Source: Kitasatospora aureofaciens
GTDB lineage: Bacteria; Actinomycetota; Actinomycetes; Streptomycetales; Streptomycetaceae
Assembly (NCBI RefSeq): GCF_019192735.1
Contig: NZ_JAHTKP010000037.1
Location: forward strand, 1-64,000
Direction of reading: 5' to 3'
DNA: 64,000 bases
The notes beneath the pieces were generated by a model. It was not told where the DNA came from, did not search any database, and saw only the letters and a program-made list of their open reading frames with translations. A program made the position numbers and the translations under genes. Every line of letters starts with the position of its first letter. The stretch's first letter is position 1. Positions 6,173 through 14,684 of the stretch are shown piece by piece.

Positions 6173-8233
6173 TCAGTACGCCGCGGCCGCGTTCTCCGCG
6201 AGGATCGCCCGCAGGCGGGTGGTGCGCGGCTGCGCCGGGCGCTCGGCGACGGCCTGGGCGAGCGCCGGGCCCGCCGCGTGCACCACGGACAGGTGCCGCT
6301 CGCCGCGGCCGAACGCGGTGTAGACCCACTGCCGGCTGAGCGCCGGGCCGGCGTCCTCCGGCAGCACGACCACCGCGCCGGGCCAGCGCCGGCCGAGTGC
6401 CTGGTGGACGGTCAGCGCCCAGCCGTGCCGCAGCCGGGCCGCCTCGGCGGGCGGGACGGTCCGGCGCGAGCCGTCCGCGTACTCCAGGTGCAGGCCGGTG
6501 GCGTCGCCGTCGAGCACCCGGGCCGGGCGGGAGATGCCGGGGGCGGGGGAGTCGACCACCCGGTCGCCCGGGTCGAAGCCGCCGAACCGGCCGGGGCCCG
6601 GGTTGAGCCGGGCCTTGGCAGCGGCGTTGAGCGAGCGGGTACCGGCCGGGCCGCCGTGGCCGGGGGTGAGCAGCACGACCTGCTCGGCGGGGATGCCGAG
6701 GGCGCGCGGGATGGAGTCGGTGAGCAACTGGATGGCGCGGTGGACGGCCTCGGCGCTGTCCTTGGCGGTCAGGATGACCACCTCCTTGTCCGGTGCCTCG
6801 ACCGGCTGGAGCTCGCCGATGCCGACACCGGAGACCAGCTCGCCGATCGGGCCGAAGTCCGGGGTGCGGGAGGCGACCGCCGGGCAGACCTTCGTGGCCA
6901 GCAGGTCGGCGAAGAACCGGCCGGGGCCGGCCGACCAGAGCTGGCCCGGGTCGCCGCTGAGCACCAGCCGGGTGCCGTCGGCGAGCGACTCCAGGACGGT
7001 GGCGGCCAGTTCGACGTCCAGCAGCGGTGCGTCGAGGACGACCAGGAGGTCCAGCGCGAGCGTGCCGTCGGACGAGCGGCCGGGGCCGGCGGTGCCTGCA
7101 AGCAGCTCGGCGAGCGTGACCACGGGGGCCTCGGACCAGGTGAGGGCGGTGAGCGAGGCCCGGCCCTGGTCGGTCCAGGTGGCGGCCCAGACGCGCAGCC
7201 CGAGGGCAGAGGCGGCGGCGAGCAGGGCGGCCGGCTCGGCGCGGGCGGCCTCGCCGCCGGTGTGCAGGACCAGGGCGCTGTCGGCGACGGCCCGGATCAG
7301 CGCGGTGGCGGAGGACGACGGCGCGGCCTCGGCGGCGGACGCCCAGGCGGCCGGGCCGGGGGCGGCGGGGGTCTCCGGAGCAGCGTCCCCCGTACCCTCC
7401 TCAGCCGCCTCGGCCTCGGGCGCTTCGGCCTCGGAAGCCTCGTCCTCGGCGGCCTCGTCCGGCTCCGAATCCTCCCCGGGTTCCGCATCCTCCCCCGGCA
7501 CGAAGGTGGACATCAGCCGGACCAGCCCGTCCGCGAGGCTCTCCTCCGCGAGCGCCAGCCGCTCCAGCGCGAGCAGCGTCCGGGTCGGCGGCTCGTCGTT
7601 CTCGTCGCCGCCCGCCGTGTGCGCCTCGGCGCCGGTCAGCTCCTCCTGGAAGGGCATCGCCCGCCCGTCCAGCACGGCCGCCTGGATCGCCGCGGCGGAG
7701 TCGGGCAGCCCGAGCCGGTCGAGGCCGGCCGCGACCTCGCCGATCTCGACGGCGGAGTGCCCGCGCAGCGCCGACTGCTCCAGCAGCCACGGCACCAGCG
7801 CCTGGGCGCGGCGCGGGTCGCCGGGGCCGGCGGCGGGGCCGAGCAGGCCGCGGGCGAAGCCGTCCGCGTGCTCGGGCCGGACGCCGGGCAGCGCCAGCAC
7901 CGCCCACGGGTCGGCGCGCAGCTGCTCGGCTGCGCCGTCGCCGAACTCGGCCACGGCGGCGGCCGCGAGCTCGGCCGGGGCGCCGCCGGCGGTCAGTACC
8001 TCGGCTGTGTCGCGCAGGGCCTGCGCCCGCTGCTCGTCGGTCTCGGCGCGCGTCGGCGACGGGGCCGCGGCGGCAGCAGCCGGGCCGGAGTCCGCGGCGG
8101 GTGTCGAGGCCTGCGGCCCGACGCTGCGGATCTTCTGCGCCAGCTCGGCGATGGCCGCGGCCTTGTCCGCCGCGGTCTCGTCCGGAGCGCCGTTCGTGGT
8201 CTCCTCCGGAGCGCCGTTCTCCGTGTCACTCAT
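6173..8233 (-). CDS. RecD2-like protein with degenerate ATPase motifs (pseudo-helicase)
   Basis: A 686-residue protein laid out like RecD2/TraA-type SF1B helicases. After a low-complexity acidic/Ala N-terminus comes a helix-hairpin-helix region (LRADPWAVLALPGVRPEHAD) with a following GHS, as in RecD2. The helicase core is next, with motif III (SGDPGQLWSAGPG, about 424), motif V-like TVHQALGRRWPG (about 606) and motif VI-like YTAFGRG (about 637). The Walker A loop, TGGPGTGKT in active enzymes, reads TGGEAARAE near 325: the Lys and Thr are gone. Walker B reads LVVLDAP instead of DEA. ATP-driven unwinding is therefore unlikely; a DNA-binding scaffold role is possible. The ATG at 8233 has GGAG at good spacing. 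An aldo/keto reductase gene lies 58 bp upstream. Confidence 0.8.
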   Translation of the reverse strand: MSDTENGAPEETTNGAPDETAADKAAAIAELAQKIRSVGPQASTPAADSGPAAAAAAPSPTRAETDEQRAQALRDTAEVLTAGGAPAELAAAAVAEFGDGAAEQLRADPWAVLALPGVRPEHADGFARGLLGPAAGPGDPRRAQALVPWLLEQSALRGHSAVEIGEVAAGLDRLGLPDSAAAIQAAVLDGRAMPFQEELTGAEAHTAGGDENDEPPTRTLLALERLALAEESLADGLVRLMSTFVPGEDAEPGEDSEPDEAAEDEASEAEAPEAEAAEEGTGDAAPETPAAPGPAAWASAAEAAPSSSATALIRAVADSALVLHTGGEAARAEPAALLAAASALGLRVWAATWTDQGRASLTALTWSEAPVVTLAELLAGTAGPGRSSDGTLALDLLVVLDAPLLDVELAATVLESLADGTRLVLSGDPGQLWSAGPGRFFADLLATKVCPAVASRTPDFGPIGELVSGVGIGELQPVEAPDKEVVILTAKDSAEAVHRAIQLLTDSIPRALGIPAEQVVLLTPGHGGPAGTRSLNAAAKARLNPGPGRFGGFDPGDRVVDSPAPGISRPARVLDGDATGLHLEYADGSRRTVPPAEAARLRHGWALTVHQALGRRWPGAVVVLPEDAGPALSRQWVYTAFGRGERHLSVVHAAGPALAQAVAERPAQPRTTRLRAILAENAAAAY

Positions 8234-8291
8234 CGTCCGCTCCAAAGCCAACTCCACTGCGCGTTCTGCTCGACTGACGGGACAAGCGGGC

Positions 8292-9272
8292 CTACAGCTC
8301 GCTCCACCCCTGGTCCGGGTAGCGGTGCACCGGGGACGAGATGTCGTCCAGCGCACTGCGGATCTCACCCGGAAGCGTAAGGGCCTCCACCGACAGCGCC
8401 GCCTGCAGCTGCGCCACCGTCCGCGCCCCGACCAGCGCGCTCGCCACCCCGGGCCGGTCCCGCACCCACGCGAGGGCGACCGCGAGCGGGCTGCTGGCGA
8501 GCCCGTCCGCGGCGGTGGCGACGGCGTCGACGATCCGCCGCGAGCGCTCCCCGAGGTACGGCTGGACGAAGCCGGACAGGTACGGCGAGGCGCCGCGGGA
8601 GTCCTGCGGGACGCCGTGCCGGTACTTGCCGGTGAGCACGCCGCGCCCGAGTGGGGAGGAGGCGAGCAGCCCGACCCCGGCGTCCAGGGCCGCGGGCAGC
8701 GCCTCGCGCTCGATGCCGCGCTGGAGCAGCGAGTACTCAAGCTGCGCCCCGGCGAGCGGCACCCGGCCGTGGTGGGCGTGCTGCCAGGTGGCGGCCTTGG
8801 CGAGCTGCCAGCCGCTGAAGTCGCAGACGCCGACGTACCGGGCGCGCCCGGAGGTGACGGCGATGTCGAGGGCGCTGAGCGTCTCCTCGACGGGTGTGGC
8901 CGGGTCGAAGGAGTGCACCTGCCACAGGTCGACGTAGTCGGTGCCGAGCCGGCGCAGCGAGGCGTCGAGGGCGGCGAGCAGGTGGCCGCGCGAGCCGTCG
9001 AAGCGGCGGGTGGACTCCGGGACGCTGCCGGCCTTGGTGGCGATGACCAGGTCGGAGCGCGGGATCAGGCTGTCGGTGAGGCGGGAGAGCAGGTACTCGG
9101 CGCCGCCGTCGGCGTACACGTCGGCGGTGTCGACCAGGTTGCCGCCGGCGTCGACGAACTCCTTGAGCTGCTCGGCGGCCTCGTGCTCGTCGGTGTCGCG
9201 GCCCCAGGTCATGGTGCCGAGGCCGAGCCGGGAGACCTGCAGGCCGGTGCGGCCGAGGTGACGCTGTTCCAT
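8292..9272 (-). CDS. aldo/keto reductase
   Basis: A 326-residue NADPH-dependent oxidoreductase of the AKR (beta/alpha)8 superfamily, YghZ/Kv-beta-like subgroup. The catalytic tetrad is visible: D48, Y53, K80 and H120 (in NLVDTADVY, VIATKAG, LWQVHS). The C-terminal nucleotide-binding part has the expected GART-type segment (LVGARTVAQLQAAL). It would reduce an aldehyde or ketone; the substrate is unknown. The ATG at 9272 begins MEQRHLGRTGLQVSRLGLGT, the canonical family start, so upstream extensions are rejected. It precedes the RecD2-like gene on the same strand and is divergent from the LLM oxidoreductase. Confidence 0.92.
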   Translation of the reverse strand: MEQRHLGRTGLQVSRLGLGTMTWGRDTDEHEAAEQLKEFVDAGGNLVDTADVYADGGAEYLLSRLTDSLIPRSDLVIATKAGSVPESTRRFDGSRGHLLAALDASLRRLGTDYVDLWQVHSFDPATPVEETLSALDIAVTSGRARYVGVCDFSGWQLAKAATWQHAHHGRVPLAGAQLEYSLLQRGIEREALPAALDAGVGLLASSPLGRGVLTGKYRHGVPQDSRGASPYLSGFVQPYLGERSRRIVDAVATAADGLASSPLAVALAWVRDRPGVASALVGARTVAQLQAALSVEALTLPGEIRSALDDISSPVHRYPDQGWSEL

Positions 9273-9524
9273 CGGACGGACCCTCCACTGGCCGGTGGCC
9301 CCGGGTGCCCCGGCAGCCCTGTAAACGCGCAGGTGGGGAGAGGAATCCCCACGTCGGCTGAGCGTAGCGGCCGGTGCACGGGCAGGTGTGCAGACCCGCA
9401 GAACGATCACCGGGGCGGGAGCCGTGCCCGGTGTGACCCAGCCCACGACTACCGGTCAGTAGCATCACGGCCGGACGCCCGGCTACCCTCACCACCAGGC
9501 CCACCCGACTGGAAGGTTCGGCAC

Positions 9525-10571
9525 ATGCGACTCGGCATCAACCTCGGCTACTGGGGACTCGGCATGGATGCCGACAACATCGCCGTGGCCCAGGAGGCGG
9601 ACCGGCTGGGCTACTCGGTCTGCTGGGCCGCCGAGGCCTACGGCTCGGACGCGGCGACCGTGCTCAGCTTCGTCGCCGCGAAGACCGAGCGGATCGACGT
9701 CGGCTCGGCCATCTTCCAGATCCCGGCCCGCACCCCGGCCATGACCGCGATGACCGCCGCGACCCTGGACACCCTCTCCGGCGGCCGGTTCCGGCTCGGC
9801 CTCGGCGTCTCAGGACCGCAGGTCTCCGAGGGCTGGTACGGCGTGAAGTTCGACAAGCCGCTCGCCCGCACCCGCGAGTACGTGGAGATCATCCGCAAGG
9901 CGATGTCTCGCGAGCGCCTGGTCCACGAGGGCGCGCACTGGACGCTGCCGCTGCCCGGCGGCCCCGGCAAGCCGATCAAGCTCACCGTGCACCCGGTGCG
10001 CGAGCACATCCCGCTGTACATCGCCGCGATCGGGCCGAAGAACCTGGAGCAGACCGGTGAGACTGCCGACGGCTGGCTCGGCATCTTCTTCTCGCCCGAG
10101 CACGCCGCGCTCTCCCTCGACCCGCTGAAGGCCGGACGCGCCAAGAACGGGCAGACGCTGGACGGCTTCGACCTCTGCCCGACCGTGCACATCGCGGTCG
10201 GCGAGGACATCAAGGCAGGCGTCGACTCGCTGCGCTCCTACGCCGCGCTGTACATCGGTGGCATGGGCAGCAAGGAGAAGAACTTCTACAACCAGCTCGC
10301 CCGGCGGATGGGCTACGAGCAGGCCGCCGACGAGATCCAGGAGAAGTACCTGGCCAAGGACTACGCGGGCGCCGCCGCGGCCGTCCCGCACGACCTGATC
10401 GACGCCACCGCGCTGATCGGCGACACCGCCCGGATCGCCGACCGGATGCAGGCCTACGCCGACGCGGGCGTCACCACGCTCACCCTGGCCTCGGGCGGCT
10501 TCACCCTGGACGAGCGGATCCAGGCGCTGCGCACCGGCGTCGAGGCGCTGGAGCGCGCCGGGCTGGCGTAG
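9525..10571 (+). CDS. LLM class F420-dependent oxidoreductase (Rv3520c-like)
   Basis: A 348-residue luciferase-like monooxygenase-fold protein. The N-terminus (MRLGINLGYWGLG...AQEADRLGYSVCWAAEAYGSDA) and the SGGRFRLGLGVSGPQVSEGW region are typical of the F420-dependent Rv3520c subgroup, which binds coenzyme F420 instead of FMN. It would carry out a hydride transfer on an unknown substrate in the cytoplasm. GGAAGG lies about 10 bp before the ATG. It is the first gene of a co-oriented run ending in mshC; a weak 7-bp hairpin separates it from the phosphatase gene. The family is secure; F420 rather than FMN is inferred from sequence resemblance. Confidence 0.9.
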   Translation: MRLGINLGYWGLGMDADNIAVAQEADRLGYSVCWAAEAYGSDAATVLSFVAAKTERIDVGSAIFQIPARTPAMTAMTAATLDTLSGGRFRLGLGVSGPQVSEGWYGVKFDKPLARTREYVEIIRKAMSRERLVHEGAHWTLPLPGGPGKPIKLTVHPVREHIPLYIAAIGPKNLEQTGETADGWLGIFFSPEHAALSLDPLKAGRAKNGQTLDGFDLCPTVHIAVGEDIKAGVDSLRSYAALYIGGMGSKEKNFYNQLARRMGYEQAADEIQEKYLAKDYAGAAAAVPHDLIDATALIGDTARIADRMQAYADAGVTTLTLASGGFTLDERIQALRTGVEALERAGLA

Positions 10572-10583
10572 CGGAAGCCACCG

Positions 10584-10602
10584 GCACGACAGCCAGTCGT
10601 GC
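10584..10602 (+). terminator. weak hairpin after LLM oxidoreductase gene
   Basis: A 7-bp perfect stem (GCACGAC/GTCGTGC, 5-nt loop) 12 bp after the stop. It is short and without a T-run, so termination may be partial. Confidence 0.4.
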
Positions 10603-10640
10603 GCCCCACACTCGCGCCCCACGCCCCCGTCCGGAGGCCG

Positions 10641-10646
10641 TAGGCT
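10641..10646 (+). promoter_or_regulatory. candidate -10 element of histidine phosphatase gene (leaderless)
   Basis: TAGGCT starts 13 bp before the ATG at 10654, which would put transcription start at the first base of the start codon. No Shine-Dalgarno is present immediately upstream of the ATG. Confidence 0.5.
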
Positions 10647-10653
10647 AAGCCCC

Positions 10654-11346
10654 ATGCCGACCCTGCTGCTCGTCCGCCACGGCCGCTCGACCGCGAACAC
10701 CGCCGGAATCCTGGCCGGTTGGACGCCCGGGGTGGACCTCGACGACACCGGGCGCGCGCAGGCCGCCGCGCTGGCCGGCCGGCTCGCGGGCATCCCGCTG
10801 GCCCAGGCCGTCAGCAGCCCGCTGGAGCGCTGTCGGCAGACCCTGGAGCCGCTGCTCGCCGCCCGGCCCGAACTCGCCCCGCCCGCCGAGGACGAGCGGC
10901 TCGGCGAGTGCCACTACGGCGAGTGGACCGGTCGTCCGCTGGCCGAGCTGGCCAAGGAGCCGCTGTGGCGCACCGTCCAGGACCACGCCGCCGCCGCGGC
11001 GTTCCCCGGCGGCGAGTCGCTGCGCGAGCTGAGCCACCGCACGGTGAGCGCGGTGCGCGAGTGGAACGAGAAGATCGCCGCCGAGCACGGCGAGGACGCG
11101 GTCTGGCTCGCCTGCTCGCACGGGGACGTGATCAAGGCGGTCGTCGCCGACGCGCTCGGCCTGCACCTGGACCACTTCCAGCGGATCAGCGTCGAGCCGT
11201 GCTCGGTCACCGCGATCCGCTACACCCCGCAGCGGCCCTTCGTGCTGCGCATGGGCGACACCGGCGACCTCCGCTCGCTGGCGCCGAAATCCGGCGCCGC
11301 GCCGGCCGGCCCGGCCGGTGACGCGGTGGTCGGCGGCACCGCCTGA
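10654..11346 (+). CDS. histidine phosphatase family protein (MSMEG_4193 type)
   Basis: A 230-residue phosphoglycerate-mutase-like enzyme. The N-terminal LVRHGRSTANTAG carries the catalytic RHG motif (His near residue 8). The second conserved His sits in the ACSHGDVIKAVVADAL region and the acidic proton donor in ERLGECHYGEW. The combination with a DUF3090 gene, an SCO1664-family gene and mshC matches a conserved actinobacterial set in which this protein is the MSMEG_4193-type phosphomutase homologue. The substrate is unknown. The start has a leaderless promoter arrangement. About 170 bp separate its stop from the DUF3090 start. Confidence 0.9.
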   Translation: MPTLLLVRHGRSTANTAGILAGWTPGVDLDDTGRAQAAALAGRLAGIPLAQAVSSPLERCRQTLEPLLAARPELAPPAEDERLGECHYGEWTGRPLAELAKEPLWRTVQDHAAAAAFPGGESLRELSHRTVSAVREWNEKIAAEHGEDAVWLACSHGDVIKAVVADALGLHLDHFQRISVEPCSVTAIRYTPQRPFVLRMGDTGDLRSLAPKSGAAPAGPAGDAVVGGTA

Positions 11347-11516
11347 GTCGTCGGGTGGCAGCCCGCCCGGCCTCCGGCTCGGCTCCCCGGCCGGGGCCCG
11401 GAGGTCGTAGGGTGACTAACGAGCCCCGCCGCGGGCCAGCCCCAACGTCCCTTGTGACCCCCAGAGCGATCCCCGACAGCGGATCCTCAACGAGCGACAC
11501 GATCCGGAGCGAGAGC

Positions 11517-12086
11517 GTGCCCCGTCAGGTCTTCTTCTACGACCAGCCCGAACGGTTCGTGGCCGGTACCGTCGGCCAGCCCGGCGCCCGGGCGTTCTAC
11601 CTGCAGGCCAGCGCCCGGGGCCGGATCACCAGCGTGCTGCTGGAGAAGACCCAGGTCGCCGCACTCGCCGAGCGGATCGAGGAGGTCCTGGACGAGGCGC
11701 TGCGGCGCAGCGGAGGCGACCCCTCCATCCCGGCCACCGCCCCGCAGGATCTGCTCGACACCGCCCCGCTCGACCTGCCGCTGGAACAGGAGTTCCGGGT
11801 CGGCACCATGGCCCTTGCCTGGGACAGCGTGGACGCCTGCCTGGTGGTCGAGGCGCAGGCGCTGATCGAGGACGAGGACGAGGAGGAGGCCGCCGAGGCG
11901 GTCTTCGAGGACGACGACAACGGCCCGGACATGCTCCGGGTGCGGCTGTCCGGCGCGATGGCCCGGGTGTTCGCCAAGCGGGCGCTGGACCTGGTCGCGG
12001 CCGGCCGCAAGCCCTGCCCGTTCTGCAACCTGCCGCTCGACCCGGAGGGCCACCTGTGCCCGCGCGCGAACGGCTACCGGCGCTGA
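11517..12086 (+). CDS. DUF3090 family protein (SCO1665 type)
   Basis: A 189-residue conserved actinobacterial protein of unknown function. It begins MPRQVFFYDQPERFVAGTVGQPG, the family start, continues with an EKxQVxxLAERIEEVLDE helix, and has a strongly acidic loop (EDEDEEEAAEAVFEDDDNG). It ends with a putative zinc knuckle, CPFC followed 12 residues later by HLC. The GTG at 11517 is preferred over upstream starts because of homology and a GGAGCGAG ribosome binding site. Its 3' end overlaps the next gene by 31 bp, implying co-transcription and translational coupling. Its company with mshC and the phosphatase suggests a role in redox or mycothiol-related physiology; this is inference. Confidence 0.88.
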   Translation: MPRQVFFYDQPERFVAGTVGQPGARAFYLQASARGRITSVLLEKTQVAALAERIEEVLDEALRRSGGDPSIPATAPQDLLDTAPLDLPLEQEFRVGTMALAWDSVDACLVVEAQALIEDEDEEEAAEAVFEDDDNGPDMLRVRLSGAMARVFAKRALDLVAAGRKPCPFCNLPLDPEGHLCPRANGYRR

Positions 12087-12928
12087 ACACCGAGACCCCG
12101 CCCCAGGCGGACCCGGCCGCCGCCGCGGCCCTCGCCGCCGACGTGCCCACCGCCCTGGCGCTGCTGCGCGAGGGCGAACTGACGGTGCACGGCCGCCTCA
12201 CCGAGGCCTCCAACGCCGCGCTCTACTGCACCGTCGCGCTCGGCTCGCTGAGCGCGCAGGCCGTCTACAAGCCGGTGGCCGGCGAACGCCCGCTCTGGGA
12301 CTTCCCGGACGGCACGCTCGCCGGCCGTGAGGTCGCCGCGTACGAGCTGTCCGCCGCCACCGGCTGGGCGCTGGTCCCGCCGACCGTGCTGCGCGACGGA
12401 CCGCACGGGCCCGGCATGGTGCAGCTGTGGGTCGAGCCCGACCCGGAGGCCGAGCCGCTGCTCGCCCTCCAGGACCCGCGCGGCCCCGAGGCCGGCTGGC
12501 TGCCGATCATCCAGGCCGAGGTCGGCGGCGGGCGCACCGCGCTGCTGGTGCACCACGACGACACCCGGCTGCGCCGGCTGGCCGTGCTGGACGCGGTTCT
12601 CAACAACGCCGACCGCAAGGGCGGCCACCTGATTCCGGCCACCGACGGCCGGGTCTACGGCATCGACCACGGCGTCACCTTCAACACCGAGGGCAAGCTG
12701 CGCACCCTGCTCTGGGGCTGGGCCGGGGATCCGCTGTCGGCCGAGGCGCTGGAGATGCTGGCCCGCCTGGCGGAGGAACTGGACGGCACGCTCGGCGAGC
12801 GGCTGGCCCCGCACCTGACGGCCGCCGAACTCGACGCGACCCGCGCCCGGGTGGCCGAGCTGCGAGGCACCGGCCGGCACCCGCTGCCGTCCGAGGACTG
12901 GCCCTCGATCCCCTGGCCGCCCGTCTAG
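12056..12928 (+). CDS. SCO1664 family protein (PI3/4-kinase-like fold)
   Basis: A 290-residue protein of the family named after SCO1664. The central part resembles the HipA/PI3K-like kinase fold: AVYKP near the N-lobe (Lys as nucleotide contact), DAVLNNADRKGGHLI as catalytic-loop equivalent (D and N of the D-x-x-x-N pattern) and YGIDHGVTFN as DFG-like metal site. These elements suggest an ATP-dependent kinase or adenylyltransferase; no substrate is known. The GTG start overlaps DUF3090 by 31 bp; a start further in is possible because the conserved part begins near residue 25. The DUF3090-SCO1664-mshC order is conserved in actinobacteria as far as I know. Confidence 0.87.
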   Translation: MPARERLPALNTETPPQADPAAAAALAADVPTALALLREGELTVHGRLTEASNAALYCTVALGSLSAQAVYKPVAGERPLWDFPDGTLAGREVAAYELSAATGWALVPPTVLRDGPHGPGMVQLWVEPDPEAEPLLALQDPRGPEAGWLPIIQAEVGGGRTALLVHHDDTRLRRLAVLDAVLNNADRKGGHLIPATDGRVYGIDHGVTFNTEGKLRTLLWGWAGDPLSAEALEMLARLAEELDGTLGERLAPHLTAAELDATRARVAELRGTGRHPLPSEDWPSIPWPPV

Positions 12929-13371
12929 CGTCGAGCGGATGGTCTGGACGGACGAACTCACGGGCCGGGTCGTCCTGTTCAACGAGGACTTCCTGCTCGG
13001 CCACCCGCCGGACCTGGCCGCCCTGCGTGCCCTGTCCGCCCGCCCCGGGCTGGATCTCGGCCAACAGGCCTCTGCCATCGGCGCGTTGCTCGCCGACACG
13101 GAGCACTGCATCGGACCTGCCGTCCGGCTACCAGGGCGTGCTGCGCGCCTGCCTGCACGCCCTGATCGTCCGCGCGCTGCGAGCCTGCACCCCCGGCGAC
13201 CGCGGTTCGGCACCCGGCCGCTCCGCCGCGCGCTCGGGCGAAAACCGTCAAGACCCGCACCACAACGGTCCGGAAGCGCTCAAGCCACGACAGGAAGCGA
13301 ATCCAGTCGATCTTGTGCATTCTCGTGCATTGGTTAGGCTTTCAAATGTTCTCAAGGTTAAAGTCGTTCCC
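12929..13371 (+). other. 443-bp spacer before mshC with possible gene remnant
   Basis: An open frame starting at ATG 12939 (MVWTDELTGRVVLFNEDFLL) runs with plausible protein composition to about 13110. It then becomes Arg/Pro-rich shadow sequence, while the neighbouring frame briefly looks helical (SGYQGVLRACLHALIVRALR). This may be a short gene broken by a frameshift, or chance. The last 110 bp are clearly less GC-rich and hold the mshC promoter. Confidence 0.3.
13313..13340 (+). promoter_or_regulatory. candidate mshC promoter
   Basis: TTGTGC (13313-13318), a 16-bp spacer and TAGGCT (13335-13340) form a good housekeeping-type promoter 32 bp before the mshC ATG. A GTGCATT direct repeat overlaps the spacer. 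Confidence 0.55.
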
Positions 13372-14601
13372 ATGCATGCCTGGCCCGCCTCCGAGGTTCC
13401 CGCCCTGCCTGGTCAGGGGCTCCCCCTCCGTATCTTCGACACTGCAGCGCGCAGGGTCCGCGAGGTCGTGCCGCAGGACGGCACCGCCCGGATCTACGTC
13501 TGCGGCATCACCCCCTACGACGCGACCCACATGGGCCACGCCGCCACCTACAACGCCTTCGACCTGGTGCAGCGGGTGTGGAAGGACGCCGGCCACGACG
13601 TCCTGTACATCCAGAACGTCACCGACGTGGACGACCCGCTGCTGGAGCGCGCCGTCGCCACCGGCCAGGACTGGACGGCCCTCGCCGAGCGCGAGACGGC
13701 CCTGTTCCGCGAGGACATGACCGCCCTGCGGCTGCTCCCGCCGGCCCACTACATCGGCGCCGTCGAGTCGATCCCGTGGATCGTCCCGATCGTCCAGAAG
13801 CTGCTGGCCAGCGGCGCCGCCTACGAGGTGGACGGCGACATCTACTTCTCCGTCGATGCCGACCCGCACTTCGGCGAGGTCTCCGGCCTGACCCGCGAGG
13901 CCATGCGCCCGGTCTTCGCCGAGCGCGGCGGCGACCCGGACCGCCCCGGCAAGCGCAACCCGCTGGACGCCCTGCTCTGGCTCTCCGCCCGCCCGGGCGA
14001 GCCCGCCTGGGACACCGAACTCGGCCACGGCCGCCCCGGCTGGCACATCGAGTGCGTCGCCATCGCGCTGCAGTACCTCGGCATGTCCTTCGACATCCAG
14101 GGCGGCGGCAGCGACCTCTCCTTCCCGCACCACGAGATGGGCGCCTCGCACGCCCAGGTCGCCACCGGCGCCCACCCGTACGCCAAGGCGTACGTGCACG
14201 CCGGCATGGTCGCTCTGGACGGCCAGAAGATGTCCAAGTCCCGCGGCAACCTGGTCTTCGTCTCGGCGCTGCGGCGCGAGGGCGTCGATCCGGCGGCGAT
14301 CCGCCTGGCGCTGCTCTCGCACCACTACCGCGAGAACTGGGAGTGGACCAAGGCCACCCTGGACGAGGCCGTCGAGCGCCTCGCCCGCTGGCGGGCCGCG
14401 GTCTCCCGGCCGGACGGCCCGGCCGCCGAGGCGGTGCTCGCCGAGGTCCGCGCGGCGCTCGCGAACGACCTGGACGCGCCCGCCGCGCTGGCCGCCGTCG
14501 ACCGCTGGGCGGCCCAGCAGGAGACCGAGGGCGGCACGGACATCGGCGCCCCCGGCCTGGTCAGCCGCACGGTGGACGCCCTGCTCGGCGTCGCGCTCTG
14601 A
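13372..14601 (+). CDS. mshC: L-cysteine:1D-myo-inositol 2-amino-2-deoxy-alpha-D-glucopyranoside ligase MshC
   Basis: A 409-residue ligase that joins cysteine to GlcN-Ins with ATP in mycothiol synthesis. It is a cysteinyl-tRNA-synthetase paralogue: zinc-binding Cys44 in YVCGITPYD, the HxGH signature THMGHA (53-56), the zinc-ligand region GWHIEC, the GGSDLSFPHHE motif, and KMSKS at 286-290. The C-terminal anticodon-binding domain of true CysRS is absent, as expected for MshC, and the length matches the family. The ATG at 13372 follows a TTGTGC/TAGGCT promoter. After the stop come a 14-bp tandem repeat and a 22-bp-stem terminator. Confidence 0.96.
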   Translation: MHAWPASEVPALPGQGLPLRIFDTAARRVREVVPQDGTARIYVCGITPYDATHMGHAATYNAFDLVQRVWKDAGHDVLYIQNVTDVDDPLLERAVATGQDWTALAERETALFREDMTALRLLPPAHYIGAVESIPWIVPIVQKLLASGAAYEVDGDIYFSVDADPHFGEVSGLTREAMRPVFAERGGDPDRPGKRNPLDALLWLSARPGEPAWDTELGHGRPGWHIECVAIALQYLGMSFDIQGGGSDLSFPHHEMGASHAQVATGAHPYAKAYVHAGMVALDGQKMSKSRGNLVFVSALRREGVDPAAIRLALLSHHYRENWEWTKATLDEAVERLARWRAAVSRPDGPAAEAVLAEVRAALANDLDAPAALAAVDRWAAQQETEGGTDIGAPGLVSRTVDALLGVAL

Positions 14602-14684
14602 AAGTCACACTCTGACGGTCGCGCGCTGAGACCGCGCCCGGAAAGCCGCGCCTTGAGAACCGCGCCCTGAGAACCGCGCTCTGA
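14599..14684 (+). repeat. stop-anchored tandem repeat (6 x ~14 bp)
   Basis: Starting exactly at the mshC TGA, six units of 13-14 bp follow (14599, 14613, 14627, 14640, 14654, 14668), with consensus TGAGAACCGCGCYC. Five of them begin with TGA, and a seventh partial unit runs into the terminator stem. Confidence 0.85.

Noticed and set aside
6125..8380. Plus-strand 751-codon open frame opposite the RecD2-like gene
   Set aside because: Arg/Gly/Ala-rich shadow frame; the minus-strand frame shows recognisable helicase motifs and a ribosome binding site.
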